DNA from: Chlamydoabsidia padenii
Lineage: Eukaryota; Mucoromycota; Mucoromycetes; Mucorales; Cunninghamellaceae
Direction: 5' to 3'
DNA: 64,000 nucleotides
Assembly (NCBI GenBank): GCA_025330725.1
Contig: JAIWND010000026.1
Location: forward strand, 62,001 to 126,000
In this document: one piece after another, positions 22,494 through 34,353 of the stretch
How positions within the stretch are numbered: position 1 is the stretch's first letter
Layout of the letters: each line of letters opens with the position of its first letter
The notes under the pieces: model-generated
Seen by the model: the letters and a program-made list of their open reading frames with translations, nothing else
Database searches by the model: none
Told to the model about the DNA's origin: nothing
Translations under genes and position numbers: made by a program

Positions 22494-22711
22494 TAAGTAT
22501 CTGAATATCGTAGTATTATGAATATGCTTGACTTACCAAAACTTCTTGTTGAGATCAGTAGTACCATGTTTCACATTTAGTCGACAAGTATCTGCTTGTA
22601 TGGAATCTATTAAGCGTAAAACAAACATAAGGTGTCTTATTATTATGCAATCTTATTACTATGCTACTTACCAGGTCCTATCAAGTTGGCTTGTGGGAGG
22701 GGGTAGTTCAT
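22246..22711 (-). CDS. Possible small spliced gene, unrecognised
   Basis: Coding-like segments without a resolved model. An ATG at 22711 gives MNYPLPQANLIGP, a clean GTAAG donor after 22672, an acceptor before 22606, then DSIQADTCRLNVKHG and TTDLNKKF to a GTAAGT donor after 22537. Downstream, an open segment at about 22370-22246 reads QTDGVKPTRTQEIAHW and on to RPRLDMTQPGYS then stop, but joining it to the preceding exon at the only AG I see creates a TGA. An alternative end using the AG at about 22440 gives LPSPLRHIYSKHE then stop. Two long homopolymers (about 23 T at 22377-22399, 32 A at 22460-22491) separate the parts. No family is recognised. Confidence 0.35.
22460..22491. repeat. Run of 32 A
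   Basis: Separates segments of the doubtful small minus-strand gene; a run of about 23 T lies at 22377-22399. Confidence 0.9.
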
Positions 22712-23177
22712 TCCATGATGATGCAAAAGTGAGAAAAGAAGAAGAAGGGGGGAGAAAGAAATAAAAAAATAAAATTACGACAGACGAGGTGATTATTTTT
22801 GTCGGGGTTAAAATCTCGATCCACTCAGGGACTCTTTCCATGCGTGCACTCCTAAATTCATATAACTTCACGTTTGTTGTGAATGACTCCCCCTTCCCCT
22901 TTTTTTCCCAAAAAAAAAAGTCAAACTTGCTTATATTACTTGGAAATGGAGCAATCATAGCTCACTAATCATTTTGACGATGATTTCATAATACACAATT
23001 TCATATAACTCTCTCTCTAAACCTAGTAAAAGAAACAATCAGTCCACGGAAAGGGCTGTACCCCAGAAGGGGCTGACACTTGATCCTTATATGAATGATA
23101 GCTTACTAAAATGGTTGTACTTTAATTGGTAAAATGGATTTTGGCGGTATTCCTTGCCCAAGCGCATGAAAGCAATG

Positions 23178-23227
23178 GCGGGGATTAAAATTAAAGTGGG
23201 GGGGGGGAATGGCCGAGATTTAATTCG
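23178..23227. promoter_or_regulatory. Two composite elements upstream of RPL25
   Basis: GGCGGGGATTAAAA at 23178 and GGCCGAGATTTAATTCG at 23211, both within 105 bp of the ATG at 23283. Confidence 0.55.
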
Positions 23228-23282
23228 ACCTGTTGAAAGGAGGGAAAATTTCTTTCTCTTTTTACTCTTGAACTAATTCGAC

Positions 23283-24114
23283 ATGGCCCCCAAGAGCAAC
23301 GGTAAGACGAAAATTGATCACACATATAGATAAGGGATAGACGATACAACTAGATAGATACGATGGTCTGATGGATGAATCACGAATACACGGCAAATGA
23401 ATGAATGGATGGATGGATGGATGGATGGATTGGCTACAACAGATTCAATAGATGCGAACAGGGGTAATAATGAAGTGAATCACCCACATTCATGAACAAC
23501 AGTAACAACACAATAACAACAAACGAAACTTATCTTTGACGTCTATCCTTTTATCTATACCCTCATTAATCGAACGCTAATACTCATCTTGAATTTTTTT
23601 TTTTTTTCAATTTGACATAGCTGCTAACAAGGCTCAAGCTGCGAAGAAGGCCGCCCTTAAGGGTGTCCACGGCAAGACTGTCCGCAAGATCCGTACTTCC
23701 ACTCGCTTCAACATCCCCAAGACTTTGAAGTTGGCTCGTGCTCCCAAGTACACTCGCAAGTCTGTCCCTCACGTGCCTCGTATGGATCAATACCGTGTCA
23801 TTCGTCAACCCTTGAACACCGAAACCTCCATGAAGAAGATTGAAGACCACAACACTTTGACCTTCATCGTCGACGTTAAGGCCAACAAGAACCAAATCAA
23901 GCAATCTGTCAAGAAGCTTTACGATGTGGATGCTCTCAAGGTCAACACTTTGATCCGGTAAGTGATAATGATAACATAGTGACAATGGAATACTAATTCA
24001 TTTGTGTGTATCTGTGTTTTTGTTTTTAGTCCCGATGGTACCAAGAAGGCCTACGTCCGTTTGACTGCCGATGTCGATGCTCTCGATATTGCTAACCGTA
24101 TTGGTTTCATCTAG
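23283..24114 (+). CDS. RPL25: 60S ribosomal protein uL23 (L25/L23a), 146 aa
   Basis: Three exons (23283-23301, 23621-23957, 24030-24114) give 146 codons plus stop: [19 protein letters not shown], then [56 protein letters not shown] and DIANRIGFI. This is full-length uL23, which binds 26S rRNA domain III at the exit tunnel. Codons are strongly biased to GTC/AAG/CTC, fitting high expression. Intron 1 is 319 bp, long for this window, and contains an ATGG tandem repeat. Two GGCGGGGATTAAAA-type elements lie 55-105 bp before the ATG. Confidence 0.97.
23405..23430. repeat. ATGG tandem repeat in RPL25 intron 1
   Basis: Six ATGG units in the 319-bp first intron. Confidence 0.9.
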
Positions 24115-24639
24115 ACTAGTAGCTAATAGTGTATACATAATGGTAGTGGGTTAACCTTTTTTTTTATACAATAAAGATCTACTTTTACTGTTATGGGATA
24201 TAATGCGTGTGTGTGTGTGTATTTGGCTTTGATGGAATGTAGTTTGTTCTCGGTAAAGAGTGGTCCTCTGAAAAGTCAATAGTAGCGAAAACTTCACTCG
24301 CTTCTAGAAAGTATCCAGTGTACGTATATACACTAGTGGGATGATATCTATATGGTGACAAGGCGCTTTTAACTCTGGTGGGTATCATTATGCATAAAGT
24401 AGCGATCGGAACAAAGCCGGAATTTCCGAAAAAATGGCCACAGGCGGGATTTGAAGTGAATAATTTCTCATCCTCCCAGTTTTTGTCACCTTCTCTCTTC
24501 TACTTTTTTTTTTTTAAAAAAAAAAATACGTCCATCCGTATAATACACAGTCTTAAAACTTTATGCCACTGTATTTGAACGGGCTTTGATACAAACTGTA
24601 AAGATAAAGTAATCACTTAATGGACCAACACTCATAAAT

Positions 24640-26150
24640 GTTTCCCATATGTAGCTCTCCTTTTACTAATTCTTCTTCTTCCTGGTGACATAGGCAACAG
24701 TGATATGAACTCAAACTTATGGTAAAACGTAACAACTACAGAATGCAATAATATGCTGACTTTATCATTACACACGTACACCAAGGTTGAATCCTGGCTT
24801 TCAGTAGTCATTCTTGTGTAAGTAAACTCGCCAACAGAAAAAAAAAAAAAGGATTACTTTATCTTTTTTTCAATAGGATACACTCAAAACAAAGGACACA
24901 CAGATGGTAAGTGATTGCACATCATACTATGATACTGACTGGGGGGTTTTTTTTTATACAAGACACTGTGTATATTAATCCTGTAGATCTCTTCTTCTTT
25001 GACACCAGCTAGTAGAACAATAAGTGAAATAGGGTCAGTCATTATTGGTAAGGAACACAAGGGCATGCCATAGGATATCATACATTATGATGATCAGATC
25101 TTGTTGATCTATCTTACTGACAACCTTTATAGGGATCATCCACAAAGGATGTACCTCCCTATGTAGACACTGTCCGATCACTGATATCCCCAAGTCACAG
25201 CACGACGATCAGGTAAGTACAGGTTAGAATTGAAGAACTTTCCCTACATGTGGTGTAACAAATGAATAATTCAATTAATGTCCATTTGTTTTGTTTTATA
25301 GATGCAGTGTCAATGTCGATGAAGAACCCAAATCGCCGTTTACTCAATTGATTCTCAATATGGTAATACTCATATATACGGAGGATCGAACCGAAATTAA
25401 GGGGTAAATACTAACAGTAGACTTTTTATCTTTTGGATTCACGATCAATGACCGTTTTCAAAAGTGGTGAATTTGATACTACTACTTCTACTACTATCAA
25501 TCGACAACAAGGTAATGTAATATATATTCTTGAAAAAAAGAACAAAAGATGATGTCTAAAGTGCCAAACTGTCTCTTCTTCTCCTTCCTTTTTTGTTTTT
25601 GTTTACTAGGATGCAGCTCAACTTGCGCTAAACACGAATCTTTGGACAACAAATACATACTTGGTGACGCCTTTACGTAAATACTGAACCATGCAGCTGG
25701 ATACCGCCACCGATAGGATCATCATAGCATGAAAATCTCAATAACAGAACACAAATGACTATGGTATGGCTAACCTTCCGACAGGTACATCGTTCAACAT
25801 ATTAATAACAACCTGTGATGACTTTGTCACAACATTGTTAAAGGATTGGGGGGTTGGATGTAGGTAAATATAAAAAAGAAATCATTTAATCATATGCATA
25901 TGACCGTGTTAACATTGACTTTTAGGGGTTTAATCCGAATGCTCATCATCAAAGATCATTTTGACCAATGTCTTCTTTTAGGTGGCTGATTATGGTCGAT
26001 CCTGGTGTATAATTCTACTCAATCAAGTCTGGACTAACTACTGGATGCAACATGCTAGTGATAAAACCATTGTTACCCCTAGTTTAAATGATATATTAAT
26101 AAACTACATCTTTTACCAATTAAAAAAAAATACATTTTAAAGACTATTAT
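24640..26150 (+). pseudogene. Unrecognised coding remnant or unresolved multi-exon gene
   Basis: No long ORF exists, but several splice-flanked segments read as protein: DTLKTKDTQM (24877-24906), ISSSLTPASRTISEIG (24987-25047), DVPPYVDTVRSLISPS (25132-25212), CSVNVDEEPKSPFTQLILNM (25301-25361), FYLLDSRSMTVFKSGEF, CSSTCAKHESLDNKYILGD (25609-25678) and NDYGMANLPTG to WGVGCR (about 25750-25872). Some joins are in phase, for example LNM to TFYLL. Others are not: the join into DVPPYV and the join after LGDAF both break the frame. Several cysteines suggest a secreted Cys-rich protein. It is either a decaying gene or one whose exons I could not resolve. Confidence 0.35.
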
Positions 26151-26437
26151 TATTATATTATATGTTGTAGTTCCTCGGGATTGCTTCTTTATTTAAGGTT
26201 TATGCCTCCTGCTTCCTGTATTAACAAGCAAACCATGCAATAGGTTGTTGTTATTTGTAAACCGCCTTGTGTCTCAAGGGTAGTCTATTCTTCTTTTGTT
26301 TCTTTTTTTTCAATAAGGAGATATTGGTGTATATCATTTGTCGCGCTGTTCTATATGGTTTGTACTTTAAGGGGATAATGGAAATAGGGGATCAATGCCG
26401 TTCGTTTCTTGGCGCATGATGCTGGATTTGAATTTTA

Positions 26438-26450
26438 TCGGGAATTGAAA
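26438..26450. promoter_or_regulatory. Composite element upstream of ICL1
   Basis: TCGGGAATTGAAA, 145 bp before the ATG at 26595. Confidence 0.5.
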
Positions 26451-26594
26451 TAAGGAGAGTCGACGCCCAAAATACAAACATATAAACAGACTTTCTTTCT
26501 TTCTTTCTTGCTTTGCTTCACCACCTCTCTCTTTTTTTTTTTTTTTTTATTTTATCTTACATAACTTTGCTTTTTATATCCTCCCAAACTCATC

Positions 26595-28610
26595 ATGGCT
26601 GACCAAGAAGAACGACAATTCCTTCAAGAAGTTGAACAAGTGAAACAATGGTGGGCTTCTCCTCGTTTTGACATTGTCCAACGTCCTTATACTGCTGAAC
26701 AGATCGTTAGTAAGCGTGGTGAATTCCCTACTCAATATCGCTCCAACGAACAAGCAAAAAAATTGTGGAGTATTCTTCAACGTAACAAGGCTACTGGTGG
26801 AACAAGTCATACCTTTGGTGCTTTGGATCCCGTTCAGGTAAATTAGTTGGAATGGGTGAATCTCATAACATTCACTTTTACTAATATTGTTTTTTCTTCT
26901 TCTCTTCTTTATAATATTAAAGGTGACTCAAATGGCTAATGCTGGTATTGACACTGTTTATGTTTCTGGTTGGCAATGCTCTTCCACTGCATCCTCAAGC
27001 AACGAACCTGGACCTGATCTTGCTGACTACCCTATGGATACTGTACCCAACAAGGTGGAACATCTCTTCATGGCCCAACTCTTCCATGATCGTAAACAAC
27101 GAGAAGAACGTTTACGTATGACTGCTCAAGAACGTGCCAAGACACCCAAGATCGATTACTTCAATCCTATTGTTGCTGATGGTGATACCGGAGTAAGTTA
27201 CTAAATGGAAAATAGTCAGTATATACTCAACTAACAACTTTGGAACTCTTTTTTATTATACAGCATGGTGGTGTTACGGCTGTGATGAAGTTGGCTAAAA
27301 TGATGGTTGAACGTGGAGCTGCAGGCATGCATGGTAAGTTGATTTTTAGTGCGGGAAAAAAAAAAGCTTATGTGGGTATAAACAAGGCGGGAATACAAAT
27401 ACACGCATATATTAACTTTTTTTTTTTTTTTCATCATTCTAGTTGAAGATCAATCACCTAGCACCAAAAAATGTGGCCACATGGCAGGCAAAGTCTTGGT
27501 CCCTATTGCTGAACATATCAATCGCCTGGTGGCCATCCGTGTGCAATATGATATTATGGGTGTGGAAAACATTGTGGTGGCTCGTACCGATGCTGAAGCG
27601 GCTACTTTACTCAGCAGCAACATTGATGAACGTGATCACGAATTCGTTGTCGGTGCCACCAATCCTTCTCTTCGACCTCTCGCTGCTGTGATGGCGGAAG
27701 CTGAACGACAAGGCAAGAATGGTCAAGCCCTTGCCAAGGTGGAATCTGACTGGGTCGCACAAGCTGGATTGAAACGTTTTGGTAATGCAGTTGCTGATGA
27801 ACTTCGACGTCAAGGCAAAAACTCTCAAGCTCAAGTCTTCCTCGATCAAATCCACTTTAAATCAAACTATGAAGCCCGTGCTATTGCCAAGGAATCTTAT
27901 GGCATCGAACTCTTCTGGGATTGGGATATGCCTCGTGTGCGCGAAGGTTATTACCGATATGAAGGTGGTACTGAAGCTGCTACCTCTCGCTCTATTGCTT
28001 TTGCTCCTTTTGCTGATATGTTGTGGATGGAAACAAAGAAACCTATCTTGTCTCAAGCTCAAGAATTTGCTAAAGGTGTCCTTGCTGCTTCTCCCAAATC
28101 ATTGCTGTGCTACAACTTGTCTCCCTCATTCAACTGGTAAGCTTAACAGAAAAAAAAAGAAAAAAAAAGAGTGTAAGGATAAAGTATCTAATTCGCTTTA
28201 TAGGGATGCTGCTGGTTTAACTGATAATGACATGGGATCCTTTGTCCGTCAATTGGGTGAAGCTGGATTTGTGTGGCAATTCATCACTCTTGGTGGTTTA
28301 CACGCCAATGCTTTGGCTACTGGTAAGGAAAGAATCATCTTGTATGGTGTGTGAAGAAGTGATACTAACTCTCTCTTTTTTTTTTTTTCTTCATCATTTA
28401 GCTACTTTTGCCCGCAGCTTTAAGGCTACAGGAATGCTTGGTTATGTATCAACTGTGCAACGAAAGGAACGTGAAAACAATGTCGATGTGCTTCAACATC
28501 AAAAATGGTCTGGTGCTTCTTATGTGGATGAACTCATGAAGATCGTTACTGGTGGTGTGGCTGCAACTGCTGCCATGGGTGAAGGTGTCACTGAAGAACA
28601 ATTCAAGTAG
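26595..28610 (+). CDS. ICL1: Isocitrate lyase, 534 aa
   Basis: Six exons (26595-26837, 26923-27192, 27264-27333, 27443-28136, 28204-28322, 28402-28610) give 534 codons plus stop. The catalytic hexapeptide region KKCGHMAGK is present, with [20 protein letters not shown] before it, [13 protein letters not shown] after it, and [11 protein letters not shown] and [10 protein letters not shown] toward the end. Isocitrate lyase cleaves isocitrate to glyoxylate and succinate in the glyoxylate cycle. I see no obvious SKL-type end (the sequence ends EEQFK), so peroxisomal targeting by PTS1 is not apparent. TCGGGAATTGAAA lies 145 bp upstream. Confidence 0.97.
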
Positions 28611-29360
28611 TCTGGTGGTTTTGCATATAGTATAATTGTTGATGTCATTTCTTTTGTGGTTTTATCTCCCCTCTCTTCCCTACATTGTTTTTATTAAATA
28701 CCTACTACGTTTACCCTATCCCCGATGACATTAGTTTACAATACTTCTTTTTTTTTAAAAAAAACAAAAAACAAACTCTTTTGTGTAAATGGCATAACAA
28801 CCATACTCATAAAATTTGTTGTATGAATAAAAATCATTTATTGTTACCGATTATCAATATAAAAAAAGCCATTCATGCGCAATTGCCCTTGCGATTTCCT
28901 TTTTAGTCTTGTTTGTCATCATGTTGATACTTCATTGGAAACAATCATACTGTCTTTTAACTATCGAACAATATTACATACTTTGTCCAAAAAAAAGTTG
29001 TTTGGTTAAACTATAGATGAAAAATGACACTAATAAACAGAACAAGGGACATAGTGCTGTCGGAGATAAAAAGTGATTTTCTCTGGCAAAATACATATCA
29101 ATCTGGAAATTTCTTTTTGTCTCTTTCTCCTTTCTCTTCTTTCTCTTCTTTCTCTCTCGATAAATCTTTTAACATCTAGATGCTTCGATATAACCAATTC
29201 AGCCATAGACTCCGATAATAGAATAGTATATATATATGTAGACTTCACTTTTAATAAAAACATTATTCTTCATCTGATATATAAAAAGGAATACTAGTCT
29301 TATAGTTCAAACGACAGTGCAAGCTGTAATTTAAACTCCGACATGGAGCAAGGGAAAAAA
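28611..29360. other. Intergenic between ICL1 and tRNA-Gly
   Basis: AT-rich with CT-rich tracts; no gene seen. Confidence 0.5.
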
Positions 29361-29431
29361 TGCGCGGTCGGGGAATCGAACCCCGGCCCTTCGCGTGGCA
29401 GGCGAAGATTATACCACTTAACCAACCGCGC
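29361..29431 (-). tRNA. tRNA-Gly (GCC)
   Basis: Read on the minus strand, the gene has a 7-bp acceptor stem (GCGCGGT with ACCGCGC), a D-arm with GGTTAAGTGGT, an anticodon stem CTTCGC/GCGAAG enclosing the loop CTGCCAC (anticodon GCC), and a T-arm CCGGGGTTCGATTCCCCG. It is 71 nt including discriminator A, has no intron, and is followed by a run of T (plus-strand AAAAAA at 29355-29360) as the Pol III terminator. A- and B-box promoters are internal. Confidence 0.97.
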
Positions 29432-29870
29432 CTCCGATGAAAGTTAGACCAAAAGGTTATATATAAAGCACAACGTCGGGATTTAAAATAATCACGTGAG
29501 TTACCAGGAATGGTCATCTTCTTGTTTAGTTGGCTCCCTCCTGTGAGCACTTGACGAATGCGAATTGCATTATAACTAAATAGGTTTTCTTTCCTCTCCT
29601 AGTTTGCTATTCGATCAGTAAACCCAAGTGAGCAAAACTTTGGAAAGATATATCATTTGGCTGGCGGGATTTTAATTCACCAGGTATTGGTTTACAAAAA
29701 GTGATTTTTATTTTTATTTTTCTCCTTTTTCTTTCTTTCCCCCTTTCTTTTTTTTTGATTGACCGATTAACCCTAGACGCATCATTTTTACACCAAGGTA
29801 AGCCGAACAATGTTTTTATTGAGTCAGAATATAAAGGCTTAATAATTTATTCTTCTTTTACATAGCAGCC

Positions 29871-30824
29871 ATGGCCGAACCGTCTTCACAACAACAACAA
29901 CAACAACAACAGCCACGTCGTAAATCGGTAGTCAAACAACAGCAAACGCAACCACATGGTGGATCATCTACACCTGGGAATGGCCCTGCTTCAACACTGC
30001 CTTCATCTATTATGAACAACAAAAAATCTCTTGAATGGCTTATTGGACGACGTATCAAGGTCAAAACAACTCTGAACGAAGAAATCGAAGGCTTGATTTA
30101 TACCTATGATCGCATCACCAACTGTATTGCACTTGATATCCTTTTTTAATTAGTGGGGGAGGAGGGGTGAAAAGTAGATTAGCTCTTGACAATGTTTAGC
30201 ATCCTTAACTTTTTTTTTTTTTTTCCCTTCCCTTTTTATTACATTGCTCAACCGGATCCCGCCACTCACGCAAAAGTCTGTCCTTCCGTATCCTCAAGAT
30301 TGGCCATATCAAGGAAATCATGACGGTGACCTCGGATGAAGCCTCAGCACCATTACAAGACCCTGCGGTGGCACATACCAGCAAATTATCAAGCTACCTT
30401 CCCGTCACTCATGTGCACCTGGATCGACTCGTAGCTCGTGAAGCAAACACCACAAAGGAGGTAAGACAACAAGTGGCTAAACTTGGTGTCGGGGTGACAG
30501 AAGAAGTTCAAGCGATCTTTGATGCTCTTGCCAAAACGTAAGTAAAATCATAAAAGATCATCGCTTGGCTGTATTATCTCATTCTTTTATTATTATTATT
30601 AGCTTACCCTGTCGCTGGTCCAATGACTCCATTATTGTAATGGATGAAGTAATAATCACTCCCCCCTATGATGTTGAAAACTGCAAAGCCAACAGCTCAT
30701 CTGCTGCCTTTTTGCCTAGAGTGAAAAAAGTGGTAAGTAAAGGATTTGTTGGCTGGGATTCTTACTCACTGGTTTTATCTTTTTACTATAGCTGGAAGGC
30801 GAAAGACGGCGGTTGAAGAAATAA
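29871..30824 (+). CDS. LSM12: LSM12-type RNA-associated protein, 240 aa, with a U12-type intron
   Basis: Four exons (29871-30135, 30243-30537, 30603-30732, 30792-30824) give 240 codons plus stop. A polyGln and basic N-terminus precedes the Sm-like fold (LEWLIGRRIKVKTTLNEEIEG, NCIALDCSTGSRHSRKSLS, FRILKIGHIKEI) and the anticodon-binding-like domain VTEEVQAIFDALAKTLPC, MDEVIITPPYDVENCKA, which matches LSM12 closely. LSM12 family members act with ataxin-2/Pbp1 in translation and stress granules. Intron 1 (30136-30242) begins ATATCCTTT and ends AC, and only this splice keeps the frame and restores the conserved ALDC-STG junction. A likely 5'UTR intron ends at 29865, just before the ATG. Confidence 0.92.
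30136..30242 (+). other. U12-type AT-AC intron in LSM12
   Basis: The intron starts ATATCCTTTT, the consensus of minor-spliceosome 5' splice sites, contains TCCTTAAC (30202-30209), a full match to the U12 branch-site consensus, and ends TTATTAC. The branch-to-acceptor distance of about 34 nt is longer than usual and is filled by a T tract. No GT-AG alternative preserves the reading frame. Confidence 0.85.
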
Positions 30825-30840
30825 TACATGTAGTCTGTTG

Positions 30841-30873
<33 letters not shown>

Positions 30874-31850
30874 AATAAATAATAAAATGGGGATATCGTT
30901 TACTTTGGATGGAGTATTATACTGGTGTTGGGAAAAGGCTATATTGTTTGTGACTAGCTGGGAAAAGGGATCTTGTTAGTCGATTTGTCGCTTTTGTGTA
31001 CACATTGTGTAGGATGCGTCTAATGCAGACATCAGGGCGAGGCAAACGTACCTGATTTTAATTTGCAATTTGATTCAAGGATAAATGTCAAAGGGGATTA
31101 GAGCGCACACAGCGGAGTAGAATGATGCTGATGCTAGTCTGAAAACATGATGACTGTTTTATTGTAATCATTCATAGACCATATGAATGAAATCATCAGC
31201 TTTAGCAAACAGTAACTGATCAATGTACTTTTGCTCATTATTATATTGGGTACTAGTATTATGTCCTTAATAGTAGTTGTGGTTTTTTTTGGCGAGGCAT
31301 CAAGGATACCCCTCGTTCCTGATTTCCCTCATATTCAAACGCCGACAATTCTGATTCCATGTCAGGACTTGACATACCCCTCCTGTTTGCCATACTACTT
31401 TTCATAGCTTTATAATTTACCGTCCAAAATAAATAATGTAATGTATTTTTATAACTGTCATCAAACAATATGGTTTTTTTAAAAATAAAAATAAAAAAGG
31501 CCGGCGGGAATTGGATGTTTTCTGCATATGAAATCTTCAATTTTCAAATCCCGGTTTCCTTTTTCATTTGCCATGATAAACCAAGACAATAGAGTATGGC
31601 CCTACAGCTATCATGTAACAATCAACCATAAGCCATGTATTATAATAGAAGAATCGCATGCTGTAATTATCAAATACAACACACATTGTTCCGTACTATT
31701 CTACATTCCCTTCTACTTTTTTTTCCCTTATCACTTACACCATGCACATCCAAACCAAGAGTTTGTAACCCGACCCATTGCGACTTTTTTTTAAAGGGTT
31801 TCCAGCATAACAGAGATAAATAAAAACAAAAGAGATGGACATTGTTTATT
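30825..31850. other. Intergenic, convergent LSM12 and cyclin ends
   Basis: One kb with no convincing gene. Contains GGCGGGAATTGG at 31503 and TTTTCAAATCCCGG at 31541, although no start codon of a recognised gene is near, which hints at an unseen transcript. Confidence 0.5.
30842..30872. repeat. Run of 31 T after LSM12
   Basis: Begins 18 bp after the LSM12 stop codon, followed by AATAAATAATAAA. Confidence 0.9.
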
Positions 31851-33316
31851 TCAAACCATGAATCTATCAGTATCAGTAAGGGGGGATACAGAGGATGATG
31901 TTGGTAAACTATCAAAATGTTTTTTATCTAAACTAATGGATGATTGATCGTATATTTCAAGCAAATCCAAAGCGACATCTATTATAACACAATACAAAGT
32001 ATTAGTATTCATATAGACCAGAGCCATCCTCCCCATTATACGTTTACCTCGTACGGCTTGCACAGATATATTATCAGATGCACCCCATCTATCTACCCAC
32101 TATATATATAAAAAACAATAAAGCGTTAAGATCAAGCAAGTTGTTCGAGGAAGAGGATGACTTACTTCAGACATTGTCATTTGTATATTTGCATAGGATG
32201 TTCGGAGAGCAAGGTAGAGACATCCCAGAGCCACTTCAGGCACTGCATGTTTGAGGGTTATTTTGGGAGAGCATAAACTAAATCGACAAGACAAAAAAAA
32301 GGTGAGCAAAACAACCGCCCCCACTTTTTCTTTTCTTACCTGTCCCACACAAACATCCAAGTCAATCGGGCAATCACGTTAAAGTTCAGTGGCATCTCTA
32401 AAATAAAAGATCATTAGTATTATCCAATATTACTCTCCACCATTTTACCTTTTTCCATTCGTTTCCAGATTTCCTTTTGAAGAACATAACCACCAAATTG
32501 AGTTGGTGATGGAGGAGTCGACTGTGGCGAGGTATGAAAGTAAGATATAGATCCCATGTTGCGCAATACATTCAAAGCAAATGAGAAGGGAAGTTCCAAT
32601 TCAAGGTTGCAGTCGAGAGCCCTGACCAATAACAGTTCGCTTGTTGCCAAAGAGGATCGCATCTTGAAGTACATCTAAAGCAAAGCATAAAGTATTAACT
32701 GATCAACTTTGTTTTCCATACCTCCCACCCCCTTCTCCCCCCGTCCGCTATTTATTATTATTTATTACCTCGTCAACCTGTAGTATTTCTTCATCAGGAT
32801 GATAGTATCTATTACAAGGAGATTGAGTGTATAGGCCATCCACACAGGCTGTCGTTCGAGCTTACCTATACCCAACATTCACCAGATCGCGCACTTTTCT
32901 TGGCACTTCAGTCGCTTTACAGGCCAAAAACAAACAAGTAGTCGCCAATAACTAGTTAAAGACAAAAAAAAAAATTAATCACTATGTTCTGTTATGTTAC
33001 CCATTTAGCCTTACTTCTTCATTGGTATAGAGTGGTAAGGCTGAGTCGACATGTTGATTGTTGCGAATGTGGGTTTTATCTTGGTGTTTTGACATGAACT
33101 GATTAAAACGGTGATAGTAGCATAGTGCAGTGCCGGTTGTACGCACTGGTCTTGAGTAGATGGTGGATTAGTGGATGAGACTTGGTGGGAGAGGGCAATA
33201 ACAACAACTTACAGATCCAATATCGCACTGGCTTGTCGCAGATAGTGTATAGTTGCCATGTTCGATAGCAGTACTTCGTCGTATGGTCCAAGATGCTTTG
33301 TATTTGTAGATTCCAT
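31851..33316 (-). CDS. Transcription-type cyclin (cyclin K/L/T-like), 313 aa
   Basis: Nine exons (33316-33213, 33150-33015, 32951-32866, 32808-32769, 32674-32449, 32397-32340, 32277-32166, 32099-32048, 31978-31851) give 313 codons plus stop. The first cyclin box contains TGTALCYYHRFNQFM and LLATTCLFLACKATEVPRK, followed by VRDLVNVGY. The second box has LLLVRALDCNLELELPFSF and VPEVALGCLYLALR. These are features of cyclins that activate RNA polymerase II kinases (cyclin C/K/L/T, Ctk2). No destruction box is seen. Which CDK it pairs with cannot be told from sequence alone. Confidence 0.88.
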
Positions 33317-33643
33317 AGCGTGAGTTGATATATGAGGTAGATCAAGGTAAAGTGTCGTCAAATAATCAATGTGAAGAGGAGAAGGAAGACAGACGCAAAA
33401 AAAAAAAAAAGAAATCGACGGGCTTTTTTATCCACCATTTTTTATATTTTCAATCACCGCTCATGCTCCAGGCTTCCAATCATGCTTGAATAGATAGATG
33501 CCTTGATGCTGATTACGGTAAAAAGACAAAGATTCCAAATGAGACAAGATAGGGTAAAAAAAAGGTTTATTTTATTGTATATACAAGAAGAGGGGGTATG
33601 TAAAAGGTAACTAAAATACAACAGTAAGTTAAATGATAAAGAT

Positions 33644-34318
33644 CTATTCTATTTCGTCAGCATCACCACCAGAATTGAAGGGATCAAAGTCAGTACTTCG
33701 AAAGTCCACTTCACGTTTCACCAGTTCAAAGACCAAAAAGCCCACACTAGTTGCAGGGACGACCTTCATCACCGTGCTGCCAAATTCATGATACAAAAAC
33801 TTGATCCAACTACCACCATTCAGTCGGACTTGAAGTTTGCACTGTTCCCAGGTTCGTCGATACAAGACATTGACAGGTTCCCTCGAAGACTTGTTGGTGA
33901 ATTCCGATTGTCCTTCTTCAATATAAAAGACACTGTGGATCTTGGAGAATGGATGATCAATCAATTGATACGCCTGTAGAAGAAGAAGAAAAAGTTAATA
34001 TCAATGCCTCCAATTCCTTGCTTCTTTAATTTTCATTACCACAGCAGCTGTCGCACCGGCCAATATGACAAACATGGGTTCCAGTAATAATGGTGGTCGT
34101 TCCTTCTTCACAGTCTGATCAGAGGTGGTTGATTTATCTTGTTGGTGAATTGAATGATCAACGTCATCCTTCCATGATGTTTCCAAATCTTCAAGCGTTT
34201 TTGACGACACCACATGTAAACCATACATTTCACCCAGATAAGAGTAGTAGCCTTGTTGTTTTACCCATTCAAAAGTAGCAAAGAATAAACCACAAGCAAG
34301 TGAGTCCTATTACACCAA

Positions 34319-34353
<35 letters not shown>

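Noticed and set aside
31259..31540. 93-codon minus-strand open frame before the cyclin 3' end
   Set aside because: No homology seen and codons are not typical; the region reads as intergenic.
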